From NCBI RefSeq assembly GCF_000382385.1, contig NZ_KB908319.1, positions 372,001-436,000 of the forward strand: a stretch of DNA of 64,000 bases. The letters are read 5' to 3'. A program made the position numbers and the translations under genes. Below, piece after piece: positions 24,460-32,839 of the stretch (positions are counted from its first letter, which is position 1; each line of letters begins with the position of its first letter). Below the pieces are notes generated by a model that saw only the letters and a program-made list of their open reading frames with translations, did not search any database and was not told the origin of the DNA. The stretch comes from Segatella maculosa DSM 19339 = JCM 15638. Lineage in GTDB: Bacteria; Bacteroidota; Bacteroidia; Bacteroidales; Bacteroidaceae.

Positions 24460-24984
24460 TTAGAAGTTGTAATAAAGGCTGAAAGCAATGTTGTTTCCAT
24501 CAAGATCCAAACCATACTTGCTGATCTTGCCGCTCGTATTGTTGTTCTTGCGCTGCTGCCAGCCAAGGAAACCGACGTGAGAAACAAAAGACAAGTGCTC
24601 ATTCAAGTTAACAGCGATGCCGGGACGTGCACCTACCGACCAAGTGTCGATGTCGTTACCAGCATTATAGACATGACCGTAACCCAAACTGCCGTCCACA
24701 AACACGTTAATGTACTTCGTATGTACGAAAGTATAGCGTGCGTATGGGTTTATTTCGATGGATTTTGCATGGCCTTTTGTCTGACCTTCCCAACCAAACA
24801 TAACACCGGCAGCCCAGTCAGAGTTGAAGTTGTAACCGATTTCCGGCAGGAATTTGTAGGTTGTTGTGGTCGTATTGCCGTCGTCATTGCCTTGAACACT
24901 GAAGCCACCACCTACATAAACTTGTGCGTTTGCGCTGATTGCAACTGCGAAAGCCGCAACCAAAGTCATCAATAATTTTTTCAT
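24460..24984 (-). CDS. Small outer-membrane beta-barrel protein
   Basis: A 174-residue exported protein with a signal peptide ending SANA-Q. The rest is a succession of alternating hydrophobic/aromatic strands with short turns (YVGGGFSV, FLPEIGYNF, SDWAAGVMFGW, INPYARYTF, INVFVDGSLGY and others) and a terminal Phe (FSLYYNF), as in eight-stranded OmpX/OmpA-like barrels. Function is unknown; family members are porin-like or adhesion proteins. It has its own full promoter and terminator. Confidence 0.88.
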   Translation of the reverse strand: MKKLLMTLVAAFAVAISANAQVYVGGGFSVQGNDDGNTTTTTYKFLPEIGYNFNSDWAAGVMFGWEGQTKGHAKSIEINPYARYTFVHTKYINVFVDGSLGYGHVYNAGNDIDTWSVGARPGIAVNLNEHLSFVSHVGFLGWQQRKNNNTSGKISKYGLDLDGNNIAFSLYYNF

Positions 24985-25024
24985 AATCTTTTTACTTAAT
25001 TAATTTATAACTCTAATTCAAGTG

Positions 25025-25057
25025 CAAAGGTAAATAAGTTTCATGGTGAATTCCAAA
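25025..25057 (-). promoter_or_regulatory. Promoter of the outer-membrane barrel gene
   Basis: TTTG (25054-25057), 21-bp spacer, TACCTTTG (25025-25032) on the minus strand. Leader about 35 nt. Confidence 0.75.
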
Positions 25058-25291
25058 TGTTTTAAGTTAAAAAAGTGATAAGACCGTGTTAGAAATGAAA
25101 AACTTACACCTGTTTCTCTTGCTTTAATGATAGACATAAGTGCGGGATTCATGGAAGATGGAATGGGAGGAGCTGAAACCTGCTCACAACACGCAGGGTT
25201 GTAAATAAAACTAAATAGAGGTGGGCACACAAGGTGGTTTCTTGACATAAATCAAAACGTTGCCCAAAATGTGCAAAATATGCTGAATTAA
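25058..25291. other. Non-coding stretch
   Basis: I find no gene, repeat or structured site here. It separates the barrel gene's promoter from a divergent promoter at 25292. Confidence 0.5.
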
Positions 25292-25323
25292 TTTGGTGTG
25301 TTCGTGCACATGTATTACTTTTG
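25292..25323 (+). promoter_or_regulatory. Promoter without a downstream protein gene
   Basis: TTTG (25292-25295), 20-bp spacer, TACTTTTG (25316-25323): a full consensus match. The nearest plus-strand gene starts 450 bp away and two terminators intervene. Confidence 0.65.
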
Positions 25324-25329
25324 CAGTGT

Positions 25330-25554
25330 CAATAAGACATAAAAGGTAATAGATTGTTTAGGTTAATGATATAGATTTAGGTTTAGTTATTTAGGTTTAA
25401 AGATTAGTTTTGCTGAAATAGGATTGGTTTTTTAGGTAAAAAAGAGGATTTAGGATAACACGAGCGAAAGTGTCGCTCACTTTTTTAGAAAATGGTATTA
25501 AGTTATTAAATAGGAGAAGAGGCAGTCTTGAAGTGATTTCAAGGCTGCTTTTTT
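25330..25554 (+). ncRNA. Candidate small RNA (AT-rich, TTTAGG-repeated)
   Basis: Downstream of the promoter comes an A/T-rich stretch with repeated TTTAGG(T/A) motifs and no frame longer than a few codons. A first hairpin at 25462-25478 (GAGCGA/TCGCTC, or AAAGTG/CACTTT as the competing stem) runs into six T. A second, stronger stem at 25522-25548 (11 bp with one G-T pair) also runs into six T. The product would be about 155 or 225 nt. I do not recognise an RNA family. Confidence 0.45.
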
Positions 25555-25738
25555 ATTGTAAAATAATACTGTTGATAGGATACGATCATCACCGTTCGAA
25601 GGGGAAATGGGAGGAAAAACTGTTCTTGATGGAGCTATATCTATAAAAGATGGCGGTAAACCATCGATAAAGAAACGAGTATAAAAATAAAAGTTTATAG
25701 AATTGCTTGACAACTGATGTTTATCAGCCGATTTTTCT

Positions 25739-25746
25739 TATCTTTG
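25739..25746 (+). promoter_or_regulatory. -7 box upstream of SDR gene
   Basis: TATCTTTG lies 25 bp before the ATG. The -33 region is weak. Confidence 0.5.
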
Positions 25747-25771
25747 TTGCAAACAATTTCTATCTTTTGAG

Positions 25772-26521
25772 ATGAAAAAAGCAATCGTAATGGGTGCCAG
25801 TAGCGGCATCGGACATGAGGTGGCAAGGCTCCTCATCGGGCAAGGATGGACGGTCGGCGTGGCTGCACGACGTGTGGAAAAGTTGGAAGATCTGCGGGAT
25901 TGCGCTCCGGAACGTGTCTTCACGGCCCGGATTGACGTGACCGATGCGCACGCAGATGAGGCACTTTGCCGGTTCATTGAGCGCATGGGCGGGCTCGACC
26001 TCTATTTCCATGCGGCCGGAATCGGGCGAAAGAACCCCGAATTGCAGGCCGAAACGGAACTCAAGACCATGCAGACCAATGCCCTTGGATTTGCAAGAAT
26101 GGTGGGTGAAGCCTATCGTTATTTCGCCTTAAACGGCGGCGGACACATCGCTTGCATCACGTCGATAGCAGGCACAAAAGGCATGGGGCCGGCCCCGGCC
26201 TACAGTGCTACGAAAGCCATGCAGAGCACTTACTTGCAGGCTTTGGAGCAGTTGGCGGGCAACAAACGGCAGAATATCCACTTCACCGACATTCGTCCGG
26301 GGTTCGTTGACACGCCCTTACTTGACAACACATCCCATTTCCCGATGCTCATGCGCACGGATAAGGTGGCTCTTCACATCTTAAAGGCAATAGAAAAGCA
26401 GCGTCACGTCTGTATCATCGACTGCCGTTGGCGCATGGTGACGGCCCTTTGGCGACGCATTCCCAATTGGGTTTGGCGGCGAATGCGGCTCATTAAAAAT
26501 CAAGATGAACTTCATCATTAG
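25772..26521 (+). CDS. Short-chain dehydrogenase/reductase
   Basis: A 249-residue cytosolic NAD(P)-dependent oxidoreductase. GASSGIG (8-14) is the cofactor-binding TGxxxGxG variant; HAAGIG stands for NNAG; the catalytic Ser of ITSIAG and the Y-x-x-x-K of AYSATK are present. RPGFVDTPL after the active site is typical. The C-terminal Arg/Trp-rich tail (WRRIPNWVWRRMRL) may contact membrane. The substrate cannot be deduced. It is flanked by non-coding transcription units, so it stands alone. Confidence 0.93.
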   Translation: MKKAIVMGASSGIGHEVARLLIGQGWTVGVAARRVEKLEDLRDCAPERVFTARIDVTDAHADEALCRFIERMGGLDLYFHAAGIGRKNPELQAETELKTMQTNALGFARMVGEAYRYFALNGGGHIACITSIAGTKGMGPAPAYSATKAMQSTYLQALEQLAGNKRQNIHFTDIRPGFVDTPLLDNTSHFPMLMRTDKVALHILKAIEKQRHVCIIDCRWRMVTALWRRIPNWVWRRMRLIKNQDELHH

Positions 26522-26681
26522 ACATCAATATTGCGGAGGACAGATTTGATGAGCGTCGATTTGCTCAAACGGCACCTTCATAAACGACAACAAACTTCTT
26601 TTCTGCAACCTGAATGGCCTTCAGAGACCTCACTTGTTCCTCCTTTCTGTCAACAAAACCCATCTTTTTAGAGAATAATAT
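26522..26681. other. Non-coding stretch after the SDR gene
   Basis: I see no convincing gene or terminator. A minus-strand frame of 33 residues with AAAGGAGG before an internal GTG is present but has no family resemblance. Confidence 0.4.
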
Positions 26682-26713
26682 TTTGAAAAATGATATTCTA
26701 AAACATATTTTTG
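26682..26713 (+). promoter_or_regulatory. Promoter of a short transcription unit
   Basis: TTTG (26682-26685), 20-bp spacer, TATTTTTG (26706-26713): full consensus match, 66 bp upstream of a hairpin with a T-run. Confidence 0.65.
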
Positions 26714-26719
26714 TAAAAA

Positions 26720-26815
26720 TAAAATTCTTCTCGTTATGAAGCAAATATATCGCACGTTATTTGCAATTCCGTCTTATCAGTCGGCTTACATGATTGTGTA
26801 ACCGGCCTTTTTTAT
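26720..26815 (+). ncRNA. Candidate ~95-nt small RNA or leader transcript
   Basis: The span is delimited by the promoter at 26682 and a terminator-like hairpin at 26779-26815 (TTACA/TGTAA stem extended by CGG/CCG, then CCTTTTTTAT). It contains a 21-codon frame whose stop codon lies in the hairpin. Downstream, RlpA has its own -7 box. Confidence 0.45.
26736..26801 (+). CDS. Possible 21-residue peptide
   Basis: ATG to TAA within the short transcript. The peptide begins MKQIYRTLFAI and ends YQSAYMIV; it has three Tyr and is fairly hydrophobic. No ribosome-binding site is visible, which is normal in this lineage. It could be a leader peptide or chance. The stop codon overlaps the 3' arm of the terminator stem, so translation would affect hairpin formation. 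Confidence 0.3.
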   Translation: MKQIYRTLFAIPSYQSAYMIV

Positions 26816-26902
26816 CATGGTTGGAGCTACTAAGAAGGGTATAGTGGAAGCCATTTTTTTATTTTTTCACTTTTTTACAAGCTTACCTTTTAGTTTTTTT
26901 CG

Positions 26903-26910
26903 TATATTTG
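26903..26910 (+). promoter_or_regulatory. -7 box upstream of rlpA
   Basis: TATATTTG fits TAnnTTTG and lies 100 bp before the start. The -33 region is T-rich but lacks TTTG. Confidence 0.45.
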
Positions 26911-27010
26911 CAGCATCAGCCTTCCATCACAATCGTTTGATTATGTGGAAGTTGGCTTTGCAAGTCAATTTGATTTGCCGGGAGTTGAAAACAGATTACG
27001 AACCAACCGA

Positions 27011-27658
27011 ATGCTTGTGGACTGCAAAAAAACTTTATTATTCATCACGTTTCTACTGATTGCACTGCCCTTGTTGGCACAACAGCAACAAGGAAAAGCC
27101 TCATATTATTCGAAAAGGGCCACGGGAGCGAGGACTGCCAGCGGCGAACGACTGCATCATGACAGCCTTACTTGTGCGCATCGCACTTATCCTTTCGGTA
27201 CCTTATTAAAAGTGAAGAACCCCGGAAACGGCCGAAGTGTGGTCGTAAGAGTGACCGATCGCGGACCTTTCAAACGTGGACGTATCATCGACCTTTCGTA
27301 TGCTGCCGCCAAAGAACTCGGCATATTGGCCAACGGTGTGGCTACGGTTATAGTTGAAAAATACAACAAAGGCGTTCCTTATCTCGACGAAGACAGCGTC
27401 AACCTGCCCCAAATCGACTTTGAAGTGGCGACAGCTGGCCACAGTATCGTTGAGGATTGGAAGAACAAGGAGAGCGTTGTAAAGAAAAAAATGGACCGCA
27501 ATGCGAAGGAAATAGCAAGCGAAAGGAAGCAAGAACAAGCCAAAAAACCGGCAAAACAACCTGAAGAAGCCGACAAAGGAAACAAGCCTGTACCCACAAA
27601 AAAAGAGAAAGAAAACCGCTGGAACAGCGTTTTTGAAAGGTTGAAAGGTATGTTTTGA
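27011..27658 (+). CDS. rlpA: RlpA-like septal ring lytic transglycosylase
   Basis: A 215-residue exported protein: signal peptide ending LLA-Q, then a double-psi beta-barrel domain (about residues 27-115) with GKASYYS, TASGE, AHRTYPFGTLLKVKN, VRVTDRGPF and RIIDLSYAAAKELGI. The Asp in TDRGPF is the catalytic-site residue of RlpA enzymes that cleave denuded glycan strands. The C-terminal 65 residues are Lys/Glu-rich and disordered, with no SPOR domain. ATG 27011 is preferred; an earlier GTG would add a 22-residue non-signal extension. Confidence 0.9.
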   Translation: MLVDCKKTLLFITFLLIALPLLAQQQQGKASYYSKRATGARTASGERLHHDSLTCAHRTYPFGTLLKVKNPGNGRSVVVRVTDRGPFKRGRIIDLSYAAAKELGILANGVATVIVEKYNKGVPYLDEDSVNLPQIDFEVATAGHSIVEDWKNKESVVKKKMDRNAKEIASERKQEQAKKPAKQPEEADKGNKPVPTKKEKENRWNSVFERLKGMF

Positions 27659-27667
27659 AGCCTAAAA

Positions 27668-27797
27668 CCCACCTCCTACCCTCCCAAAGGGAGGGAGTTT
27701 TGGCCTACGGTGGACTTAATGAAGACGTTTCTAAGCTATTTATATATGATAGTTCACAAGTTCTGACTTCCTCCCTTTTGGAGGGTCGGGGTGAGTG
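27668..27797. repeat. Inverted CTCCCTTTTGGAGGG-type repeat (family C)
   Basis: CCACCTCCTACCCTCCCAAAG at the left is mirrored at the right by CTCCCTTTTGGAGGGTCGGG. It fills the gap between convergent rlpA and the lipoprotein gene. A related pair is present at 60592-60673. Each arm is also a short palindrome, so it may act as a transcription end. Confidence 0.65.
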
Positions 27798-28625
27798 TTA
27801 GTGGGCAGAGGTGGATGTTGTCGGTATATTGAACTCTGAAACCTTGGATATCACCCGACTACCTTGCAGCACCGATACGCAAATCTTCGCGCTACCGGCT
27901 TTCAACCGATTGTCTGCTTTTACCACTGCCGTGTAGCGAATGCCCTTGCCCGGCTCAATCTGCTCGACAAGAACACCCGGAGAAACCGTCAGATGCCGAT
28001 TGTCTGTAGCCTCGATAACAGCAGGTTGGACGTCATAAAGGGTCTGCTGGCTGCGATTCATTACCTCGAAAACTACCGTGCAAAGCTCACCTCGCTCGAT
28101 TATTCCATCTTCATTGCCGTCCAAGAAGCGTGCATTGCATATATCGACAATGGGCGTGTAGGTCGTTTTCTCAGTCGGATTGGTGGGGTTAACGGTCTCG
28201 GTTGCGACACTGGAACGCCCGTTTTTACCGGTAAAATCATCAATGCGGTCATCGCCGGAATTGGATTCGTCAAAGCCACTGTCGGTAGACGGCAACTCCC
28301 GATAGCTGCCGTTTGCATCGTCTTGTTGTCGTTCCGACATCTTACGCTCGTAATTTTGCCTCGCCCGTTCCTGTTGATACGCTCCCGCTTCGGCCGCCTT
28401 TCGCTCCTCGGTCGCCTGCCCAATCGCAGCTCCGACCACCGCACCGCCGGCCATTCCCACAATCGTTCCGAGGTCGGAACCACGCGGCCCGCCCGCAATA
28501 CCGCCAATGGCACTGCCCAAGATCGACCCTAAATTAGCACCCGCATAGGCACCTGTCCCCGTGTAACTGTCGCAACTGCCGAGCAATAAAGTCGCACAGA
28601 CTGCATAAACCGCCAACTTCTTCAT
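27798..28625 (-). CDS. Glycine-zipper lipoprotein
   Basis: A 275-residue lipoprotein: LLLGSC gives the lipobox with C18. Residues 25-75 are rich in Gly/Ala (GSILGSAIGGIAGG, GMAGGAVVGAAIG), the glycine-zipper pattern of membrane-inserting envelope proteins. A charged Glu/Arg/Gln stretch follows, then a C-terminal immunoglobulin-like domain (about 165-265) with DGNEDGIIERGE, an EF-hand-like calcium-loop look. Function is unknown. ATG 28625 starts the lipoprotein signal; a longer frame upstream crosses the promoter. Confidence 0.8.
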   Translation of the reverse strand: MKKLAVYAVCATLLLGSCDSYTGTGAYAGANLGSILGSAIGGIAGGPRGSDLGTIVGMAGGAVVGAAIGQATEERKAAEAGAYQQERARQNYERKMSERQQDDANGSYRELPSTDSGFDESNSGDDRIDDFTGKNGRSSVATETVNPTNPTEKTTYTPIVDICNARFLDGNEDGIIERGELCTVVFEVMNRSQQTLYDVQPAVIEATDNRHLTVSPGVLVEQIEPGKGIRYTAVVKADNRLKAGSAKICVSVLQGSRVISKVSEFNIPTTSTSAH

Positions 28626-28651
28626 CTTCAAACCGATTATTGATCTTGATG

Positions 28652-28659
28652 CAAAGATA
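28652..28659 (-). promoter_or_regulatory. -7 box upstream of the lipoprotein gene
   Basis: TATCTTTG on the minus strand, 26 bp before the ATG. The -33 region is weak. Confidence 0.5.
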
Positions 28660-28876
28660 AACATTAAAACGCAACTTGCATGAATATTTTCCCTATAAGA
28701 AACGGGGGAAATCCCTAAAGAACGTTTTTTAGCCAAAAAAAATCATTTCAACAGATATTCAACATAAAAGGTTGACTTGCAAATTCCTACATCATACGAA
28801 CGCCAATTCATCAGTAATTCCGAACGTGCTTTTGCTCCGGGGAAGGAATACGAACATTTCGTAACGGAAAACAACA
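28660..28876. other. Non-coding divergent intergenic stretch
   Basis: It lies between the divergent promoters of the lipoprotein and the TonB-dependent receptor. I see no gene or repeat. Confidence 0.5.
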
Positions 28877-28884
28877 TACCTTTG
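28877..28884 (+). promoter_or_regulatory. -7 box upstream of the TonB-dependent receptor
   Basis: TACCTTTG, 45 bp before the ATG. No TTTG at the expected -33 distance, which would fit a promoter needing an activator. Confidence 0.5.
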
Positions 28885-28929
28885 GGCCAGAAATCTAAAT
28901 TTCAAATAACTTAAACAACAACCAAAATT

Positions 28930-31275
28930 ATGAAGCACAAAGAAAAGAGAATGCTTTTCGCCTGTGGTCTCTGCTGCATTTTGGCAGGCTCGACCGGTAA
29001 GGCTTATGCCCAAGTGACGACAAGCGACACAACGAAAGTGCAAACCAGTACCACCCATTTTAACAACAAAGAGGAAAAGAACCGCAATGTGATGCTGAAT
29101 GCAGAGGGAAACCAAGGACCTCGAAACGTCAACATAGGTTTGCCCTTCTCTGGAGACATCATTATCTTGGAGAACGATGTTCCTGTTGTGTATTACTTCT
29201 GGCCAACCATTCCCACTTATGCATGGCGAAATGGAACAAGTTTGTCGAAAATGGGACTATTGTCATTTGCTGAAGGAGCCCTCACCTATGGTAAAGTAGG
29301 CTATGCCGTACAATCTTCCGACCGTGAAGCCTCTTCCAGATTCAAAGGTTACGCACAATTGAATGCCAACAGCTTCGGTTCTTCACGCTATGATGTCACC
29401 TTGACGGGTCCTTTGGCAAAGGGGGGCTGGGGCTATATGCTCAATCTTTATCAAGACTTCGAACGCGGCAACGGTACCAATTACATGTACACGCCATGGC
29501 AGTCGCGCACATCAATGATCAAAGCGGCATTACAAAAGACCTACAAGAATGGATATGTGCGTGTATTGTACAAATTGGTTGATTCCAAAAGTGTTGCCAT
29601 CTCCAACTATTTCCCGGTGTTGTATAAAGGAAACGGGGAGACGGAAGAACTTCCGAACTTTAAGATTGGCAAGGATTCTTACTCGCTTCGCACGGGTTTA
29701 ATCCCCTATATCGAGCCGTTCAACGGGGAAAGCAAGTGGGCAGATTTGAATGATGACACCTACAGACGCTCAACATCTCATAACTTGTATATCACGGGTG
29801 AGCACAAATTCAACAAAGGTTATAAACTCACCTATACGGGCATGTGGCAATACATGAACACGCCCGTGGCCATCACCTTCCCTATCAGTATCGGTGTCTA
29901 CGATAAAGACCAATATGATGCCAAGCATTGGAGTTTTAACCAATTCGGAACGAACACTCCTTACACGGGTGCTGTACAGATGGTGAACAACCAAATTATC
30001 CCGCAATCAAAGATTCATTATTGGGTTCTGCGCTCCGAGTTGACAAAGAAGTTCGGCATACACAGCACCCGACTGGGCCTTACCTTCCAACAGAACGCTC
30101 GTAAATATGTTTCCTACGGTGGTATGTTCTTCCAAACCGTTCAGCCCAATCCAATGCTACTCGACTGGAGTGTGGGTCCAATGAAGCTCACCGACGACCA
30201 CGGCCTGATGTCGGCCGCCAAGAGTTATGGAAGCTACACGAACGACCGCTTCTCGAAGATAGCACTTTATGCTTCAGACGACTTCAGTCCAGCCAAATGG
30301 ATCGACTTGGGCTTTGGGCTCCGCATCGAACATCAGAACATCAAGGATACCCACTCTCCTTATTATTCATCGAAAGAATTCATCGGCAACATTCCATATA
30401 TCCAGCATAACTTCAATAACAAATGGAACAAGGTGGGCATAGCAAACACCGTTGTCAAGCTGACCCGCACATTCGGTATGCTGGCCGACCTCACCTACAA
30501 TTCTTGGTGGGACTACTATTGGGACTACAGCAACCGAGATGCGCTCGGCAACCCCATTGCCGCCGCCGGCGACCCGGCCCCACGCACGACGGTGCCCATG
30601 AATTACGAACAAAAGGTGATCAATTATGGCGCCGGTATCTTCTGGAACCTGAAGAACCTGAGCATCGTCTCCAAGATCACTGGCATTGAGAAACGTAACA
30701 TCCGCTACACCGCAGCTACCATTCAGAACCCGAAGAACCCGACGGAGAAGGCTGATTTCAGTCCTATATTCTACAATATCCGGACCTTCGGCTGGTCTAC
30801 CGACATTGTTGCGACCCCGTTCAAGAATTTCAATATCCACTTCCTACTCACGTTGCAAAATCCGCAATACAAGCATTTCGCATATTCTGCGTTCAACGAG
30901 GAGTATTCTTACAACAATAAAGTCATACCGGAACTGTCAAAAGTGCTGATGGAAATCGACCCCAGCTACTCATTCATGAACCGAAAGATGCGTGCATGGG
31001 TAAGCCTCCGTTACTTCGGCAAGCAGTATGGCAATCCCACCAATGCCTTCAGCTACAATGCATGGTGGGAGACCTTCGGCGGTTTGGACTATCGCGTGAA
31101 CCGCAACGTGAATCTGAAGCTCCAAATTGTCAACTTCCTCAATCAAAGAGGAGCCAAAGGAACCGTGCAGGGAGCTAGCCAGCTAAAGACGGACGAAGCT
31201 TATATCAATCGTACTGTCATCGCAAGCGCAATCCGCCCACGTACATTTGAGTTCACAGTAGACATAAAGTTCTAA
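28930..31275 (+). CDS. TonB-dependent receptor-like outer-membrane protein
   Basis: A 781-residue outer-membrane protein. The signal peptide ends AYA-Q. A short plug-like region (about 60-130, including GPRNVNIGLPFSGD and LENDVPVVYYFWP) precedes a long series of amphipathic strands and a C-terminal FEFTVDIKF typical of barrel insertion. It is not SusC-like: there is no CarboxypepD_reg domain, no SusC length (about 1000) and no SusD next to it. It heads a set of exported glycan enzymes, so uptake of a plant glycoside or rhamnose-containing sugar is likely but not shown. The 31323 gene follows after 47 bp. Confidence 0.82.
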   Translation: MKHKEKRMLFACGLCCILAGSTGKAYAQVTTSDTTKVQTSTTHFNNKEEKNRNVMLNAEGNQGPRNVNIGLPFSGDIIILENDVPVVYYFWPTIPTYAWRNGTSLSKMGLLSFAEGALTYGKVGYAVQSSDREASSRFKGYAQLNANSFGSSRYDVTLTGPLAKGGWGYMLNLYQDFERGNGTNYMYTPWQSRTSMIKAALQKTYKNGYVRVLYKLVDSKSVAISNYFPVLYKGNGETEELPNFKIGKDSYSLRTGLIPYIEPFNGESKWADLNDDTYRRSTSHNLYITGEHKFNKGYKLTYTGMWQYMNTPVAITFPISIGVYDKDQYDAKHWSFNQFGTNTPYTGAVQMVNNQIIPQSKIHYWVLRSELTKKFGIHSTRLGLTFQQNARKYVSYGGMFFQTVQPNPMLLDWSVGPMKLTDDHGLMSAAKSYGSYTNDRFSKIALYASDDFSPAKWIDLGFGLRIEHQNIKDTHSPYYSSKEFIGNIPYIQHNFNNKWNKVGIANTVVKLTRTFGMLADLTYNSWWDYYWDYSNRDALGNPIAAAGDPAPRTTVPMNYEQKVINYGAGIFWNLKNLSIVSKITGIEKRNIRYTAATIQNPKNPTEKADFSPIFYNIRTFGWSTDIVATPFKNFNIHFLLTLQNPQYKHFAYSAFNEEYSYNNKVIPELSKVLMEIDPSYSFMNRKMRAWVSLRYFGKQYGNPTNAFSYNAWWETFGGLDYRVNRNVNLKLQIVNFLNQRGAKGTVQGASQLKTDEAYINRTVIASAIRPRTFEFTVDIKF

Positions 31276-31322
31276 AAAATCATTGACAAACCAAATATTC
31301 AAACTTTTAATTCAACAAAATT

Positions 31323-31706
31323 ATGAAACAGATTCGTTTTATCCTCGCAGCCATGTTACTTTTCGTAGCCTTTGCTGCAAATGCTCAAGAGAACAAAGAA
31401 GTAGGCAGTTTCTTCGTCGGGACATGGAACATCACCGTTAAAGGAACCCCCAATGGCGATTCTAACATGAAAGTCGTGTTCAAGCGGAATGCCGAAGGTA
31501 AGATCACCGGCGCTACCTGTGATGACCAAGGAAAAGAAACTCCATTTACTCGTTTAGAAGTAAAAAATGACAAAATCACAGCCTATTGGGTTGCACAAGG
31601 TTACGATGTATACCTCTATCTCGAGAAAGTAGCTGACAACAAAGTTGAAGGTTCTATGATGGACATGTTCGATGCTGTCGGAACCAAAGTGAAAGAAGAC
31701 AAATAA
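31323..31706 (+). CDS. Small exported lipocalin-like protein
   Basis: A 127-residue protein with a signal peptide ending ANA-Q, then a small beta-rich domain beginning FFVGTWNITVKGTPNGD, as in many secreted Bacteroidetes lipocalin-like domains. Strands alternate with Lys/Asp turns; the C-terminus is charged. I do not recognise a named family. It lies between the receptor and the TIM-barrel gene in the same direction, so it probably takes part in the same glycan system, perhaps as a binding protein. A long hairpin follows. Confidence 0.7.
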   Translation: MKQIRFILAAMLLFVAFAANAQENKEVGSFFVGTWNITVKGTPNGDSNMKVVFKRNAEGKITGATCDDQGKETPFTRLEVKNDKITAYWVAQGYDVYLYLEKVADNKVEGSMMDMFDAVGTKVKEDK

Positions 31707-31723
31707 ACTTTTTTGTCTTAATA

Positions 31724-31805
31724 GAAAAATTGTCGTGGTTGAACAGAGAATGATAAACGCATCATAACTTACGAATGCGAAACTCTATCAACACGACAAT
31801 TTTTC
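31724..31805 (+). terminator. 82-nt long hairpin after the lipocalin-like gene
   Basis: GAAAAATTGTCGTG (31724-31737) pairs perfectly with CACGACAATTTTTC (31792-31805), 14 bp. The stem continues inward through TTGA/TCAA and AGAG/CTCT. The 3' arm ends in five T, so it could terminate transcription or protect the upstream mRNA. Confidence 0.6.
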
Positions 31806-31837
31806 AATAAACTCATATACCTGTTTTTATCAAGAAG

Positions 31838-32746
31838 ATGACAAAGAGAATAATTCTACTGATGATATTGGCGATGGGACTGATAGTGCCAACCATAGTA
31901 CATGCCCAGAAAGCAAAAAAGAAGAAAATAGCCGTGCAGCTATATTCTCTTCGAGATGAGATTGGCAGTTTTGTCACCAGAAATTATAACCATGACTATA
32001 TACCGGTTTTCAGGAAGTTGGCCAAAATGGGATATACAGGTATTGAAGCTGCCTGCTACGTCGGGGATGGGAAATTCTATGGTCGCAGTCCGGAGACCTT
32101 CAGGCTCGACGTTAAGCATGCCGGATTACAGGTGTTATCATCTCATTGTGCCAAACCATTAAAGAAAAATGAATTGGAAAGTGGAGACTTCAGTGAATCC
32201 ATGATGTGGTGGAAAGATTGTATCAAAGCCTACAAGGCAGTAGGAGTGTCGTATATTGTAACTCCAACTATAGGAAAACCAGCAACCATAAAAGAACTCC
32301 AAACATACTGTAACTATCTTAATGCGATTGGAGAATTATGCAGAGAAAATGGTATTAAATATGGTTATCACAATCATTCCCACGAATTCCAACTCGTAGA
32401 AGGTAAAGAAAAAATGATGGATTATCTGCTACAGCACACTAACCCCAACTATGTTTTCTTTGAAATGGATGTCTATTGGGTTGTATTAGCTAAAGAAAGC
32501 CCTGTAGCCTATTTCAAAAAATATCCAGGACGTTTCAAGCTTCTTCACATTAAAGACTACAGAGAGATTGGACAAAGCGGCATGGTAGGGTTTGATGCTA
32601 TCTTCCGTAATGCCCAGACAGCAGGTCTTGAATATCCGATTGTGGAGTTGGAACAAGCAAGCAAGAGTATGGAAGAAGGCTTGAAGATCAGTATTGACTA
32701 CCTTATCCATGCGCCATTTGTAAAAGCAACATATCAACGAAAATAA
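31838..32746 (+). CDS. Exported TIM-barrel sugar isomerase/epimerase-like protein
   Basis: A 302-residue protein of the xylose-isomerase-like TIM-barrel (AP endonuclease 2) superfamily with a signal peptide ending VHA-Q, so it should be periplasmic. Barrel motifs occur in order: IAVQLYSLRDE, GYTGIEAA, SSHC, YHNHSHEF, FEMDVYWV, LLHIKD and VELEQ, giving the usual Glu/His/Asp metal-site residues. Family members include sugar epimerases and, in Bacteroides, periplasmic enzymes of 3-keto-sugar breakdown. No GFO/IDH oxidoreductase lies in the window, so the reaction is open. Confidence 0.82.
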   Translation: MTKRIILLMILAMGLIVPTIVHAQKAKKKKIAVQLYSLRDEIGSFVTRNYNHDYIPVFRKLAKMGYTGIEAACYVGDGKFYGRSPETFRLDVKHAGLQVLSSHCAKPLKKNELESGDFSESMMWWKDCIKAYKAVGVSYIVTPTIGKPATIKELQTYCNYLNAIGELCRENGIKYGYHNHSHEFQLVEGKEKMMDYLLQHTNPNYVFFEMDVYWVVLAKESPVAYFKKYPGRFKLLHIKDYREIGQSGMVGFDAIFRNAQTAGLEYPIVELEQASKSMEEGLKISIDYLIHAPFVKATYQRK

Positions 32747-32839
32747 AATTTCATTGTACCAGTGTAGAAACCTAATAACTTCGGACAGTATTTCTCTAAA
32801 AGTGAAATATCAATATCCATTACATAATATTGTATCATC

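Noticed and set aside
24421..24975. 184-residue plus-strand frame
   Set aside because: It is antisense to the outer-membrane barrel gene; signal peptide, promoter and terminator support the minus strand.
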